Source: Pseudomonas citronellolis
Lineage (GTDB): Bacteria > Pseudomonadota > Gammaproteobacteria > Pseudomonadales > Pseudomonadaceae
Length of the DNA: 57,677 nt
NCBI RefSeq assembly: GCF_029335315.1
Contig: NZ_JARJLT010000417.1
Span: 1 to 57,677, forward strand
Direction: 5' to 3'
The first letter of the stretch is position 1. The number at the start of each line of letters is the position of its first letter. Shown piece after piece: positions 39,016 through 46,517 of this stretch. The notes under the pieces were generated by a model, which ran no database searches, had not been told where the DNA came from, and saw nothing but the letters and a program-made list of their open reading frames with translations. Position numbers and translations under genes: made by a program.

Positions 39016-39384
39016 TCAGTTACCCCAGAGAATCTGCACACCCCAGACGAAGAATGCGAACATGGCCATGCCGCATACCGCCTGGACGAGGAAACGCACG
39101 ACGGTCGCGGCTTTGCCGAGGGCCATCGGAGTCAGGTAGTCGGTGGTGATGGTCCACATGCCGACCCAGGCGTGTACGCTCAGGGCAACCAGCGTGAGAA
39201 GACTGAAGATCTTCATCAGGCTGTGGGAGAACAGACCATGCCACTCCTCGTAGGAGATGTTCGGGTGGGTAACCAGGTAACCCAGCAGGAAAAGCACGTA
39301 AGTCGCGAGAACGACCGCGGAAACGCGTTGGGCCATCCAGTCGTAGAGGCCAGAACGCGAGAAGTTAGTGACGTTAGTTACCAT
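39016..39384 (-). CDS. sdhD: Succinate dehydrogenase membrane anchor SdhD
   Basis: This 122-residue integral membrane subunit has three hydrophobic helices (VSAVVLATYVLFLLGYLV; IFSLLTLVALSVHAWVGMW; VRFLVQAVCGMAMFAFFVWGV). The histidine in SVHAWVGMWTI is the expected haem b ligand. With SdhC it anchors SdhAB and forms the ubiquinone site. Its start overlaps the end of sdhC by seven bases. Confidence 0.95.
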   Translation of the reverse strand: MVTNVTNFSRSGLYDWMAQRVSAVVLATYVLFLLGYLVTHPNISYEEWHGLFSHSLMKIFSLLTLVALSVHAWVGMWTITTDYLTPMALGKAATVVRFLVQAVCGMAMFAFFVWGVQILWGN

Positions 39385-39764
39385 ACCCAGACCCCCGCCA
39401 GAACGATCAGCACCACAGCGATGGCGATGACGATTTTCGAACCACGCTTACCGCCTTCCAGTGTTTCGCCGACACCTGCGTCCATGACGAGGTGACGCAC
39501 ACCGGCTACTAGGTGGTACAGCAGCGCAGACAGCAGGCCCCAGATCACAAGCTTGGCCAACGGATGGGCCAGACACGCCTTCACCTGCTCAAAGCTGTCT
39601 TCCGATGCGAGGGACTTGTCGAGCGCAAATAGCAGAACGGCAATGCCTACGAAAAGGATGACGCCAGAGATGCGGTGGAGAATGGACGTGTAAGCGGTGA
39701 CAGGGAGTTTGATGGTCCTTAGGTCTAGGTTTACAGGTCGTTTGCTATTCACGGCTTTTTTCAC
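39378..39764 (-). CDS. sdhC: Succinate dehydrogenase cytochrome b556 subunit SdhC
   Basis: This membrane subunit binds haem b and ubiquinone with SdhD. The family signature LDLRTIKLPVTAYTSILHRI is followed by three helices (SGVILFVGIAVLLFAL; LVIWGLLSALLYHLVAGVRHL; IVIAIAVVLIVLAGVWVW). I chose a GTG start at 39764 (MKKAVNSKRPVN): AAGGG sits eight bases before it and the product is 128 residues, the size I expect in Pseudomonas. A distal ATG at 39809 has no ribosome signal, and the GTG four codons later has none either. Confidence 0.93.
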   Translation of the reverse strand: MKKAVNSKRPVNLDLRTIKLPVTAYTSILHRISGVILFVGIAVLLFALDKSLASEDSFEQVKACLAHPLAKLVIWGLLSALLYHLVAGVRHLVMDAGVGETLEGGKRGSKIVIAIAVVLIVLAGVWVW

Positions 39765-39887
39765 ACTGAGAGCCCTTTGAATTGCAGGGCTAGTTGTCGG
39801 GAGGTGCACTTGTCAGGTACCCATCACCTTCGGGAGTGACAACCGCCTGTGGAGCGAGGTCTGGAGGCCTCTGGCGGCTGGTCGCCG

Positions 39888-39916
39888 AGTATAGACAGTT
39901 AGGCTCCTAATGACAA
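39888..39916 (-). promoter_or_regulatory. Sigma-70 promoter of the sdh-suc operon
   Basis: On the minus strand TTGTCA (39916-39911), a 17-bp spacer and TATACT (39893-39888). This is a close match to consensus and leaves a leader of roughly 120 nt before the sdhC GTG. Confidence 0.8.
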
Positions 39917-40031
39917 CGGAATCCCCTACGCCTAAGGACTTATTGCCGCACCCCCGCAAAAGGCGTAAATAGGCGATTTTTTTCGCCAAAACAGGCAGTT
40001 GGAAGGGCTGTCCGACACCGGTTCGCGCAAA

Positions 40032-40059
40032 TTGACAATCGAATTTATCTCTCTATAGT
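40032..40059 (+). promoter_or_regulatory. Sigma-70 promoter of gltA
   Basis: TTGACA (40032-40037), a 16-bp spacer and TATAGT (40054-40059). The -35 hexamer is perfect. The gltA start codon is about 60 bp downstream. Confidence 0.85.
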
Positions 40060-40120
40060 GGTGCGGGCCCTGCGTGGGGGGTCGTACAGATGATTTCAAG
40101 CATTAATAGGAGGCCAAATC

Positions 40121-41407
40121 ATGGCTGACAAGAAAGCGCAGTTGATCATCGAGGGCGCAGCCCCCGTCGAACTGCCCGTCCTATCCGGCACGCTGGGCCC
40201 CGATGTAGTCGATGTGCGGGGTCTCACCTCCACGGGCCACTTCACTTTCGATCCTGGCTTCATGTCGACCGCCTCCTGCGAGTCGAAGATCACCTACATC
40301 GACGGCGACAAGGGCGTGCTGCTGCACCGCGGCTACCCCATCGAGCAGCTGGCCGAGCACTCCGACTACCTGGAAACCTGCTACCTGCTGCTCAAGGGCG
40401 AACTGCCCACCGCCGAGCAGAAGGAACAGTTCGTCGGCACCATCAAGAACCACACCATGGTTCACGAGCAGCTGAAGACCTTCTTCAACGGCTTCCGCCG
40501 CGACGCTCACCCGATGGCCATCATGTGTGGCGTCATCGGTGCCCTGTCGGCCTTCTATCACGACTCCCTGGACATCAATAACCCCAAGCATCGCGAGATC
40601 TCCGCGCATCGCCTGGTCGCCAAGATGCCCACCATCGCCGCCATGGTGTACAAGTACTCCATGGGTCAGCCGATGATGTATCCGCGCAACGACCTGAGCT
40701 ATGCAGAGAACTTCCTGCATATGATGTTCAACACCCCCTGCGAAACCAAGCCGATCAGCCCCGTGCTGGCCAAGGCCATGGACCGCATCTTCATCCTGCA
40801 CGCCGACCACGAGCAGAACGCGTCGACCTCGACCGTACGCCTGGCCGGTTCGTCGGGCGCCAACCCGTTCGCCTGCATCGCCTCCGGCATCGCCGCCCTC
40901 TGGGGCCCGGCCCACGGTGGCGCGAACGAAGCCGTTCTGCGCATGCTGGACGAGATCGGTGACGTTTCGAACATCGAGAAGTTCGTGGCCAAGGCCAAGG
41001 ACAAGAACGATCCGTTCAAGCTGATGGGCTTCGGCCACCGCGTGTACAAGAACTTCGACCCGCGCGCCAAGGTCATGAAACAGACCTGCGACGAGGTGCT
41101 CAGCGAGCTGGGCATCAACGATCCGCAGCTGGAACTGGCCATGAAGCTGGAAGAGATCGCCCGCCACGACCCCTACTTCGTGGAGCGCAACCTCTACCCG
41201 AACGTGGACTTCTACTCGGGCATCATCCTCAAGGCCATCGGCATCCCGACCAGCATGTTCACCGTGATCTTCGCCCTGGCACGTACCGTGGGCTGGATCT
41301 CGCACTGGCAGGAAATGCTCTCCGGCCCGTACAAGATCGGCCGTCCGCGCCAGCTGTACACCGGCTACACCCAGCGCAACTTCGTCGAGCTCGACGCTCG
41401 CAAGTAA
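40121..41407 (+). CDS. gltA: Citrate synthase
   Basis: Citrate synthase condenses acetyl-CoA and oxaloacetate, the first TCA step. At 428 residues it is the Gram-negative type II (hexameric, NADH-sensitive) form, with the N-terminal beta domain and the catalytic motifs [26 protein letters not shown] (active-site His) and NVDFYSGI (active-site Asp). GGAGG lies seven bases before the ATG. It has its own promoter and terminator and is divergent from sdhC, the standard Pseudomonas arrangement. Confidence 0.98.
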   Translation: MADKKAQLIIEGAAPVELPVLSGTLGPDVVDVRGLTSTGHFTFDPGFMSTASCESKITYIDGDKGVLLHRGYPIEQLAEHSDYLETCYLLLKGELPTAEQKEQFVGTIKNHTMVHEQLKTFFNGFRRDAHPMAIMCGVIGALSAFYHDSLDINNPKHREISAHRLVAKMPTIAAMVYKYSMGQPMMYPRNDLSYAENFLHMMFNTPCETKPISPVLAKAMDRIFILHADHEQNASTSTVRLAGSSGANPFACIASGIAALWGPAHGGANEAVLRMLDEIGDVSNIEKFVAKAKDKNDPFKLMGFGHRVYKNFDPRAKVMKQTCDEVLSELGINDPQLELAMKLEEIARHDPYFVERNLYPNVDFYSGIILKAIGIPTSMFTVIFALARTVGWISHWQEMLSGPYKIGRPRQLYTGYTQRNFVELDARK

Positions 41408-41422
41408 GTCTCGCTGGACACG

Positions 41423-41450
41423 AAAAAGGCTGCCTCGGCAGCCTTTTTTT
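41423..41450 (+). terminator. Intrinsic terminator of gltA
   Basis: AAAAAGGCTGCC-TC-GGCAGCC followed by seven T. It is a textbook rho-independent terminator 16 bp past the gltA stop. Confidence 0.95.
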
Positions 41451-41498
41451 ATTGCCCGCGCCCCTTGCCTCGCGCACGCCTTCACCCGCTCAAATCCC

Positions 41499-41593
41499 GT
41501 AGGGCGCATAACGCCTACGGCGTTATCCGCCATTGCCGCCGGCTCCGGCGCTCGGGCCGACGGCGGATAACCGCGAACGGTTATGCGCCCTAC
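41499..41593. repeat. GTAGGGCG-type palindromic repeat, copy 3 (95 bp)
   Basis: The longest copy: it starts GTAGGGCGCATAACGCC, has GCGTTATCCGCC and later GGCGGATAACCGCGAACGG, and closes GTTATGCGCCCTAC. The middle (about 41530-41555) differs between copies while the outer arms are conserved. With the terminator and a REP remnant it fills the 312-bp gltA-START gap; no gene is there. Confidence 0.85.
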
Positions 41594-41624
41594 GACGCTG
41601 GACCAAGCTTCAGGTGGTCCCCCC

Positions 41625-41673
41625 GTAGGAGCGGCACCGCTGTCCGGCGTCGCAACGCCGAATCGCGGGCATG
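41625..41673. repeat. Degenerate REP-like element
   Basis: GTAGGAGCGGCACCGCTGTC begins it and GAATCGCGGGCATG ends it. Ends match the element at 26406-26452; the middle differs. It abuts the terminator of the START-domain gene. Confidence 0.55.
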
Positions 41674-41697
41674 AAAAAGGCCGCCCGAAGGCGGCCT
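41673..41697 (-). terminator. Terminator of the START-domain gene
   Basis: On the minus strand AGGCCGCC-TTCG-GGCGGCCT is followed by TTTTC. The UUCG tetraloop and U tract fit a rho-independent terminator. Confidence 0.85.
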
Positions 41698-41719
41698 CGT
41701 CTCACCGGCCGGTTGCGTC

Positions 41720-42328
41720 TCAGCGCTTCTCGGCTGCCGAACGCAGGCCCTTCAGGGTGTTCATCGGCGCGTCCACCACGAAGCTGTTGGCCAGCCAGGA
41801 CGGGATGCTGCCGCCCGGCTCGGTCTGCACCTGGTAGGTCACTTCGGTAACGCCGGCGCCCTTGGGCACCAGCTTCCACTCGCCGACCAGCTTGGGCACG
41901 CGGATCTCGCCCTTCTCTTCCGGGATGTACGCCGGGTCGGCGTTGAGGTGACGGATCAGGCCGCCGTCGGCGGTCTTCTCGGTGGTCACGTGGATCACCA
42001 CGTCACGGCCGGTCACCGGCCACGGCATGTCGATCTTCGAGTAGGTCCAGGAGTTGTCGCCCTCGCTTTTCAGCAGGCGCATATCGGCGCAGGCGTGAAT
42101 CCACTTGCAGGAGCCCTTCACGTCTTCCTGCAGGGCGTTGATGGCGGCCACGTCGGCCTTGATGTCCACCACGCCGCGGTAGGCCTTGTACTTGGAGCCC
42201 GGAACGCTGCTCAGGTAGACCTTGACCCCGTCCTCGTCCTTGGCCAACTGCCAGTCCTCGGCCAGGGCGTTGCCGCAGACGGCCACCATGGCGGCGCTCA
42301 ACAGGGTCATACGCAGGATGCCACGCAT
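41720..42328 (-). CDS. Secreted START-domain protein
   Basis: This is a 202-residue protein with a Sec signal (MTLLSAAMVAVCGNALA, then EDWQLAKDEDGVKVY). The remainder is a START/Bet v1-like helix-grip fold: EDVKGSCKWIHACADMRLL, KIDMPWPVTGRDVVIHV, VPKLVGEWKLVPKGAGVTEV. Such domains bind lipids or other hydrophobic ligands. It is probably periplasmic. GAGGAA precedes the ATG. It stands alone with its own terminator, and its ligand is unknown. Confidence 0.9.
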   Translation of the reverse strand: MRGILRMTLLSAAMVAVCGNALAEDWQLAKDEDGVKVYLSSVPGSKYKAYRGVVDIKADVAAINALQEDVKGSCKWIHACADMRLLKSEGDNSWTYSKIDMPWPVTGRDVVIHVTTEKTADGGLIRHLNADPAYIPEEKGEIRVPKLVGEWKLVPKGAGVTEVTYQVQTEPGGSIPSWLANSFVVDAPMNTLKGLRSAAEKR

Positions 42329-42463
42329 CGTTTTTTCCTCTGGTTATTGTTGGTCTCGCGGGGCCCGCGCGCAGGCCGACCCCGTGCAAATCCGCGATCC
42401 TGAGCGGTTCGGCAGTCAGGATGGGCGCCAGTATGGGCCTTGAAAACGTGACTTCCAAGTCAC

Positions 42464-42718
42464 TCAGGCGGCGGTGATCCGCTCCCACTCGGTGAGGATG
42501 CGATAGGCCGCTTCGTTACTGTCGCCGCAGGCCTCGGCGTCGGCGTCGAAGGCCGCGCAGACGGCCGGCCGCTCGGGCTTGCCGAACAGGCGGCAGAGGT
42601 TGCGCTCGTCGAGTTGCACGCAGCGCACGCCCGCGGGCTTGCCGGCGGGCATGCCGGGAATCGGCGAGGAGATCGACGGCGCCACGCAGCAGGCGCCACA
42701 ACCGGCACGGCATTGCAT
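42464..42718 (-). CDS. YkgJ family cysteine-cluster protein
   Basis: This is a short protein of 84 residues with the YkgJ (putative zinc- or iron-chelating) pattern: Cys3, Cys7, Cys10 and Cys11 at the N-terminus (CRAGCGACC), then Cys33, Cys42, Cys54 and Cys64. The ATG at 42718 is chosen because family members begin at the first cysteine cluster. The open frame extends upstream without features. The ribosome binding site is weak. Metal binding is inferred from the family. Confidence 0.82.
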   Translation of the reverse strand: MQCRAGCGACCVAPSISSPIPGMPAGKPAGVRCVQLDERNLCRLFGKPERPAVCAAFDADAEACGDSNEAAYRILTEWERITAA

Positions 42719-42887
42719 CTTCAGCAGGACTCGGACGGGAATGGAGGATTCGCGCGCACGGCGGGAAGCCTTGCGCGGCGCGCAGGATAAGCCCGCCAGC
42801 GCGCGCCGCCAAGCGCTACGCGTCGGCCCTTGGCGGCGCCGGCGCGACGCTCTAGGCTGGCGAACCGTCCATCCCTGGAGCATGCGC

Positions 42888-43229
42888 ATGCCGGTCTGGG
42901 TCCAAACCGCCACCCTCCTGGTGTTCTCCAACCTGTTCATGACCTTCGCCTGGTACGGGCACCTGAAGACCCTGAACAGCAAGCCGTGGATCATCGCCGC
43001 GCTGGTCAGCTGGGGCATCGCCCTGTTCGAGTACCTGCTGCAGGTACCGGCCAACCGCATCGGCTACACGCAGCTCTCGGTGGGCCAGCTGAAGATCATG
43101 CAGGAGGTCATCACCCTCGCGGTGTTCGTGCCCTTCAGCGTGTTCTTCATGCAGCAGCCGCTGAAGCTCGACTACCTGTGGGCCGGCCTGTGCCTGCTGG
43201 GCGCGGTCTACTTCATCTTCCGCAGCTGA
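42888..43229 (+). CDS. DUF486 / DMT-family small membrane protein
   Basis: This 113-residue protein has four hydrophobic helices (ATLLVFSNLFMTFAWYG; WIIAALVSWGIALFEYLL; EVITLAVFVPFSVFFM; LWAGLCLLGAVYFIF). ANRIGYTQLSVGQLKIMQEV is the DUF486 hallmark between helices 2 and 3. GGAG at 42877-42880 lies seven bases before the ATG at 42888, so the ATG two codons earlier is too close to it. Function unknown; it resembles small multidrug transporters in topology. Its end is one base from the convergent dehydrogenase stop. Confidence 0.88.
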   Translation: MPVWVQTATLLVFSNLFMTFAWYGHLKTLNSKPWIIAALVSWGIALFEYLLQVPANRIGYTQLSVGQLKIMQEVITLAVFVPFSVFFMQQPLKLDYLWAGLCLLGAVYFIFRS

Positions 43230-43230
43230 A

Positions 43231-44103
43231 TCAGTCGCGCGGCTTCAGCCGGGTGATCAGGCTCGAGGTGTCCCAGCGCCCACCACCGGCGGCCTGGACT
43301 TCCGCGTAGAACTGGTCGACCAGCGCCGTCACCGGCAGCTGCGCGCCATTGCGCCGCGCCTCGTCGAGAACGATGGCGAAGTCCTTGCGCATCCAGTCGA
43401 CGGCGAAGCCGAAGTCGAAGCGCCCTTCGAGCATGCTCTTGTGGCGGTTCTCCATCTGCCAGGACTGCGCCGCGCCCTTGCTGATCACGCCCACCACGGC
43501 CTCGCCGTCGAGCCCGGCGCACTGGGCGAAGTGCAGGGCCTCGGACAGGCCCTGGACCAGGCCGCCGATGCAGATCTGGTTGACCATCTTGGTCAGCTGC
43601 CCGGCGCCGCTGTGGCCCATCAGCCGCTGCATCCGCGCGTAGGCGCCGATGAGCGGCTCGGCGCGCCGGTAGAAGGCCTCCTCGCCACCCACCATCACCG
43701 TCAGCACGCCGTTTTCGGCACCGGCCTGGCCGCCGGAAACCGGCGCATCGAGGAAGCCCAGCTCACGCTCGGCGGCTTGTACCGCCAATTCGCGGGCCAC
43801 CGCCGCCGACGCCGTGGTGTGATCGACGAAGACGCTGCCCGGCTGCATGCCGGCGAAGGCGCCGTCGGGCCCCAGCACCACGCTGCGCAGGTCGTCGTCG
43901 TTGCCCACGCAGCACATCACGAATTCCGCCCCGGCGGCCGCCTCGCGCGGCGTCGGCGCGGCGCTGCCGCCATGCTCGGCGACCCATTGCGCGGCGCGTG
44001 TCGGCGTGCGGTTGTAGACCCGCACCTCGTGCCCCTTGGCCCGCAGGTGCCCGGCCATGGGATAGCCCATGACGCCCAGGCCGATGAACGCGACTTTGGC
44101 CAT
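43231..44103 (-). CDS. 3-Hydroxyisobutyrate dehydrogenase family NAD(P)-dependent oxidoreductase
   Basis: This is a 290-residue beta-hydroxyacid dehydrogenase. The N-terminal nucleotide fold starts MAKVAFIGLGVMGYPMAGHL. The family signatures follow: FLDAPVSGGQAGAENG for the substrate side and SGAGQLTKMVNQ with the catalytic lysine. After the beta-2 strand comes YNRTPTRAAQW; an Arg after Asn suggests NADP rather than NAD. The substrate could be 3-hydroxyisobutyrate, tartronate semialdehyde or glyoxylate/succinate semialdehyde. No pathway partner is adjacent. GGAG precedes the ATG. Confidence 0.9.
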   Translation of the reverse strand: MAKVAFIGLGVMGYPMAGHLRAKGHEVRVYNRTPTRAAQWVAEHGGSAAPTPREAAAGAEFVMCCVGNDDDLRSVVLGPDGAFAGMQPGSVFVDHTTASAAVARELAVQAAERELGFLDAPVSGGQAGAENGVLTVMVGGEEAFYRRAEPLIGAYARMQRLMGHSGAGQLTKMVNQICIGGLVQGLSEALHFAQCAGLDGEAVVGVISKGAAQSWQMENRHKSMLEGRFDFGFAVDWMRKDFAIVLDEARRNGAQLPVTALVDQFYAEVQAAGGGRWDTSSLITRLKPRD

Positions 44104-44234
44104 TGCTCGATGCTCCCCTGTTGTCGATCGGCCAAGCCTAGCAGCGGTTTGCCGAGCCCCGAAAGGCCTTCCATACTGCTTGCCAGGCGCCACGCGCGCC
44201 GCCGAACCGCCCCGACAACCCACGAGCAGGCCCT

Positions 44235-44774
44235 ATGCCCCACTGGTTGGTCATCGATCTGGAAGCCACGACCGAGGAAGGCGGCTGGCCAGTCGAGGAA
44301 ATGGAAATCATCGAGATCGGCGCCAGCCTGGTGGCCGCCGCCGACGGTCGCGAGCTGGATCACTTCCAGCGCTTCGTTCGCCCGCAACGCCGCCCGCTGC
44401 TGACCAGCTTCTGCCGCGAGCTCACCCACATCAGCCAGGCCGATGTCGACGCGGCCGCGCCGCTCAGCGCGGTCTGGCCACAGTTCGAGCGCTGGCTGGC
44501 GCAACACAGCCCGCGCCTGGCCGGCTGGGCCAGCTGGGGCGACTACGACCGCCGCCAGCTGGAGCAGGAATGGCGGCACCAGCGCATTCACAGCCAGCTG
44601 AGCCAGGTACCGCACCTGAACCTCAAGCAACGCTTCGCAGAAGCCCGCCAGCTCAAGCGCCCGGTAGGTCTGAACACCGCGCTGCAACTCGCCGGCCTGC
44701 ACTTCCACGGCCAGCAGCACCGCGCCCTGGAAGATGCGCGCAATACCGCGCGGCTGCTCCCCCTGGCGCTGTGA
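44235..44774 (+). CDS. DEDDh 3'-5' exonuclease (ERI1/KapD-like)
   Basis: This 179-residue protein has a complete DEDDh exonuclease fold: Exo I VIDLEAT (Asp and Glu metal ligands), Exo II around WASWGDYD, and Exo III HRALEDARNTARL with catalytic His and Asp. The subgroup resembles ERI1/KapD RNA exonucleases more than DnaQ. It is divergent from the dehydrogenase gene across 131 bp. Substrate (RNA or DNA) is not evident. Confidence 0.9.
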   Translation: MPHWLVIDLEATTEEGGWPVEEMEIIEIGASLVAAADGRELDHFQRFVRPQRRPLLTSFCRELTHISQADVDAAAPLSAVWPQFERWLAQHSPRLAGWASWGDYDRRQLEQEWRHQRIHSQLSQVPHLNLKQRFAEARQLKRPVGLNTALQLAGLHFHGQQHRALEDARNTARLLPLAL

Positions 44775-44860
44775 AAACCGCGTAGTGACGCTGCCCGCCG
44801 CCTTGGGCATACTGGCGCTCCTTTTTTCCCGCCCTTCCCTTTCCAGCTGAGGAGCAGCCC

Positions 44861-45142
44861 ATGTTCAAGGTCAACGAATACTTCGACGGCACCGTCAAAT
44901 CCATCGCCTTCGGCATGGCGGAAGGCCCGGCCACCATCGGCGTGATGGCCGCCGGCGAGTACGAGTTCGGCACCAGCCAGCTGGAAATCATGCACGTCGT
45001 CGCCGGCGCCCTGACCGTCAAGCTGCCCGGCAGCGACGCCTGGGAAACCTTCGCCTCGGGCAGCCAGTTCACCGTTCCGGCGAACAGCAAGTTCCAGCTG
45101 AAGGTCGCCGTGGACACCGCCTACCTCTGCGAATACCGCTGA
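44861..45142 (+). CDS. ppnP: Pyrimidine/purine nucleoside phosphorylase PpnP
   Basis: PpnP is a small cytoplasmic cupin that splits several nucleosides with phosphate. The protein is 93 residues: [51 protein letters not shown] and a tail near ending CEYR, matching YaiE/PpnP in length and layout. GAGGAG lies before the ATG and an intrinsic terminator follows, so it is a single-gene unit. Confidence 0.94.
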   Translation: MFKVNEYFDGTVKSIAFGMAEGPATIGVMAAGEYEFGTSQLEIMHVVAGALTVKLPGSDAWETFASGSQFTVPANSKFQLKVAVDTAYLCEYR

Positions 45143-45162
45143 GTCGCGACGGCGTCTCGAAG

Positions 45163-45187
45163 AACCGGCCCGATGGGCCGGTTTTTT
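45163..45187 (+). terminator. Intrinsic terminator of ppnP
   Basis: AACCGGCCC-GAT-GGGCCGGTT followed by TTTT. The T tract runs into the last codons of the convergent antR gene, whose stop is at 45186. Confidence 0.9.
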
Positions 45188-46184
45188 ATGGCCGCCGCGC
45201 GAGGCGCTGCTGGGTGGCGCTGGGCGTCTCGCCGAACAGCTTGCGATAGTCGCCGGCGAAGCGCCCCAGGTGCGCGAAGCCCCAGTCCAGCGCCACTTCG
45301 GAGACATTGCGGGTGCCGCCGCAGGCGAGCAGGTCCTCGCGCACCCGGCGCAGGCGGTAGTGCTTCAGGTAGGTCATCGGCGCACTGCCGAAGTGCTTGC
45401 GGAAGCCTTCGAACAGCTTGCAGCGCGACACCCCGGCGACCCGCTCCAGGTCGTCCAGGCGGATCGCCTCGCGAGCCTGCGCCTGCAGGTAGTCGCGGGC
45501 GCGCAGCAGGTAGTGCGGCACCCGCCCGCCCCGGCCACCGTGCAGTTCGTCGCTGTAGTTGTTCGGCTGGGCGAGGAGCAGGCCCTTGAGCAACGCCCGC
45601 TCCAGGTCGCGGTTGAAGAAAGCCTGGCCGAACAGCTCGCTGTGCCCCAGTTCGTCGTCCAGATGGCGAACCATGCGCCACCAGGCGGCCGAGGCGCCCT
45701 CCACGGCGTCCATCTCCGGTTCGAACACCAGCGGCCGCTCGGCCGGGCGCTGGAGAATCTCCTCCAGCGCGCTGCGCAGGGCCGGCTGCGGGATCACTAC
45801 TTGCAGCTTGCGGCAATCGCCGGAAATGCACAGCTCCTGGCTCTGGTTCGGCGAGACGATCACTCCGCGCCGGCTGTCCGAACGCAGGTGGCGCCCGGCC
45901 ACGCTCAGCTCCTGCTCGCCGCTCAGCGGCAGGCTCAGGCTGTAACTGTTGAAACGCTCCACCTCGACGATGTCGATGGTCACTTCGGTGCCGTACTCGA
46001 TGCAGCCCAGGGTGGTGGACAGGCCCTTGAGCACGCTGCCGGCATGCTGGAAGCACACCGCGCCGGGTTCGGCGGCATGCAGGCGGTGCGGCCCGCAGAT
46101 GCCCGACATCCAGCTGCGGGCAGCGGCGAGGTCGAGGCGATCGGCGCGGATATCACGGAGGTGACCGGCATTCTTCGGGTTCAT
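45186..46184 (-). CDS. antR: AraC/XylS-family activator of anthranilate genes
   Basis: This is a 332-residue regulator with an N-terminal effector/dimerisation part and a C-terminal double helix-turn-helix (IRLDDLERVAGVSRCKLFEG, then GGTRNVSEVALDWGFAHLGRFAGDYRKLFGETP). The divergent position next to antABC and overall length fit AntR, which activates antABC when anthranilate is present. ATG at 46184 (MNPKNAGHL) is preferred; the frame is open for 67 more codons upstream without a start signal. In P. aeruginosa AntR is reported to act on both divergent promoters, which agrees with the repeats seen in the gap. Confidence 0.92.
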   Translation of the reverse strand: MNPKNAGHLRDIRADRLDLAAARSWMSGICGPHRLHAAEPGAVCFQHAGSVLKGLSTTLGCIEYGTEVTIDIVEVERFNSYSLSLPLSGEQELSVAGRHLRSDSRRGVIVSPNQSQELCISGDCRKLQVVIPQPALRSALEEILQRPAERPLVFEPEMDAVEGASAAWWRMVRHLDDELGHSELFGQAFFNRDLERALLKGLLLAQPNNYSDELHGGRGGRVPHYLLRARDYLQAQAREAIRLDDLERVAGVSRCKLFEGFRKHFGSAPMTYLKHYRLRRVREDLLACGGTRNVSEVALDWGFAHLGRFAGDYRKLFGETPSATQQRLARRP

Positions 46185-46291
46185 CGCAAGGCACTCTCGG
46201 TGGATTCGGGCGGCTCTGACGGCGGCTCCTGGCAGTGTGCAGCAAGATGCGTTCCGCCCGCCGGGGCTCACCGACGAATAGCGCACCAAGC

Positions 46292-46321
46292 GGATAGCCT
46301 TCGGGCATTTTCTGGATGATC
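46292..46321 (+). promoter_or_regulatory. Putative AntR site, upstream copy
   Basis: GGATaGCCTTCGggCA, six bases, then GGAT, with the two GGAT half sites 22 bp apart (46292 and 46314). It matches the copy at 46430-46459 at 19 of 30 positions in the same orientation. Confidence 0.6.
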
Positions 46322-46429
46322 GCCCCGCCTCGCCAGAGGCCTGTGCGATAACCGCCCGGGAAGTCGCACCACACTTGGGCAGCATCTACCCAGGCGGGCG
46401 CGGCGGATTGTTACCGCCGCCAACTTTGT

Positions 46430-46459
46430 GGATCGCCTTCGCCCACTGCGCGGATAGCC
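46430..46459 (+). promoter_or_regulatory. Putative AntR site, antA-proximal copy
   Basis: GGATcGCCTTCGccCA, six bases, then GGAT, half sites at 46430 and 46452, again 22 bp apart. It ends about 57 bp before the antA start, where a class II AraC-type activator would overlap the -35. Confidence 0.65.
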
Positions 46460-46509
46460 CGCGCGCCGCGCGCGCCGTGAAATGAAGGCACCGCAACGCC
46501 CGATGGGAC

Positions 46510-46517
46510 AACAACAA
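46510..46517 (+). promoter_or_regulatory. AAnAAnAA (Hfq/Crc-type) motif at the antA start
   Basis: AACAACAA runs up to and includes the first base of the antA ATG. Pseudomonas Crc with Hfq represses translation through AAnAAnAA sequences near ribosome binding sites. There is no strong purine-rich ribosome site besides GGGA (46505-46508). Confidence 0.65.

Larger units (their letters stand above)
39765..40120. promoter_or_regulatory. 356-bp sdhC/gltA divergent control region
   Basis: No gene fits here. It holds one promoter for each direction (next two entries), the 120-nt sdhC leader, a short A/T-rich stem GGCGA...TCGCC (39972-39987) and the gltA leader. Both divergent transcripts encode TCA-cycle entry steps, so joint control by carbon supply or iron is likely but not visible as a named site. 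Confidence 0.7.
46185..46516. promoter_or_regulatory. 332-bp antR/antA divergent control region
   Basis: No gene fits. The region carries two copies of an AraC-type site (46292-46321 and 46430-46459). A possible -10 TGAAAT (46478-46483) for antA would put the -35 within the second site. The antA ribosome region overlaps AACAACAA (46510-46517). Confidence 0.7.

Noticed and set aside
39972-39987. GGCGA-T6-TCGCC stem in the sdhC/gltA gap as a terminator
   Set aside because: Arms of only five bases, and it lies upstream of both divergent promoters, where no transcript should end.
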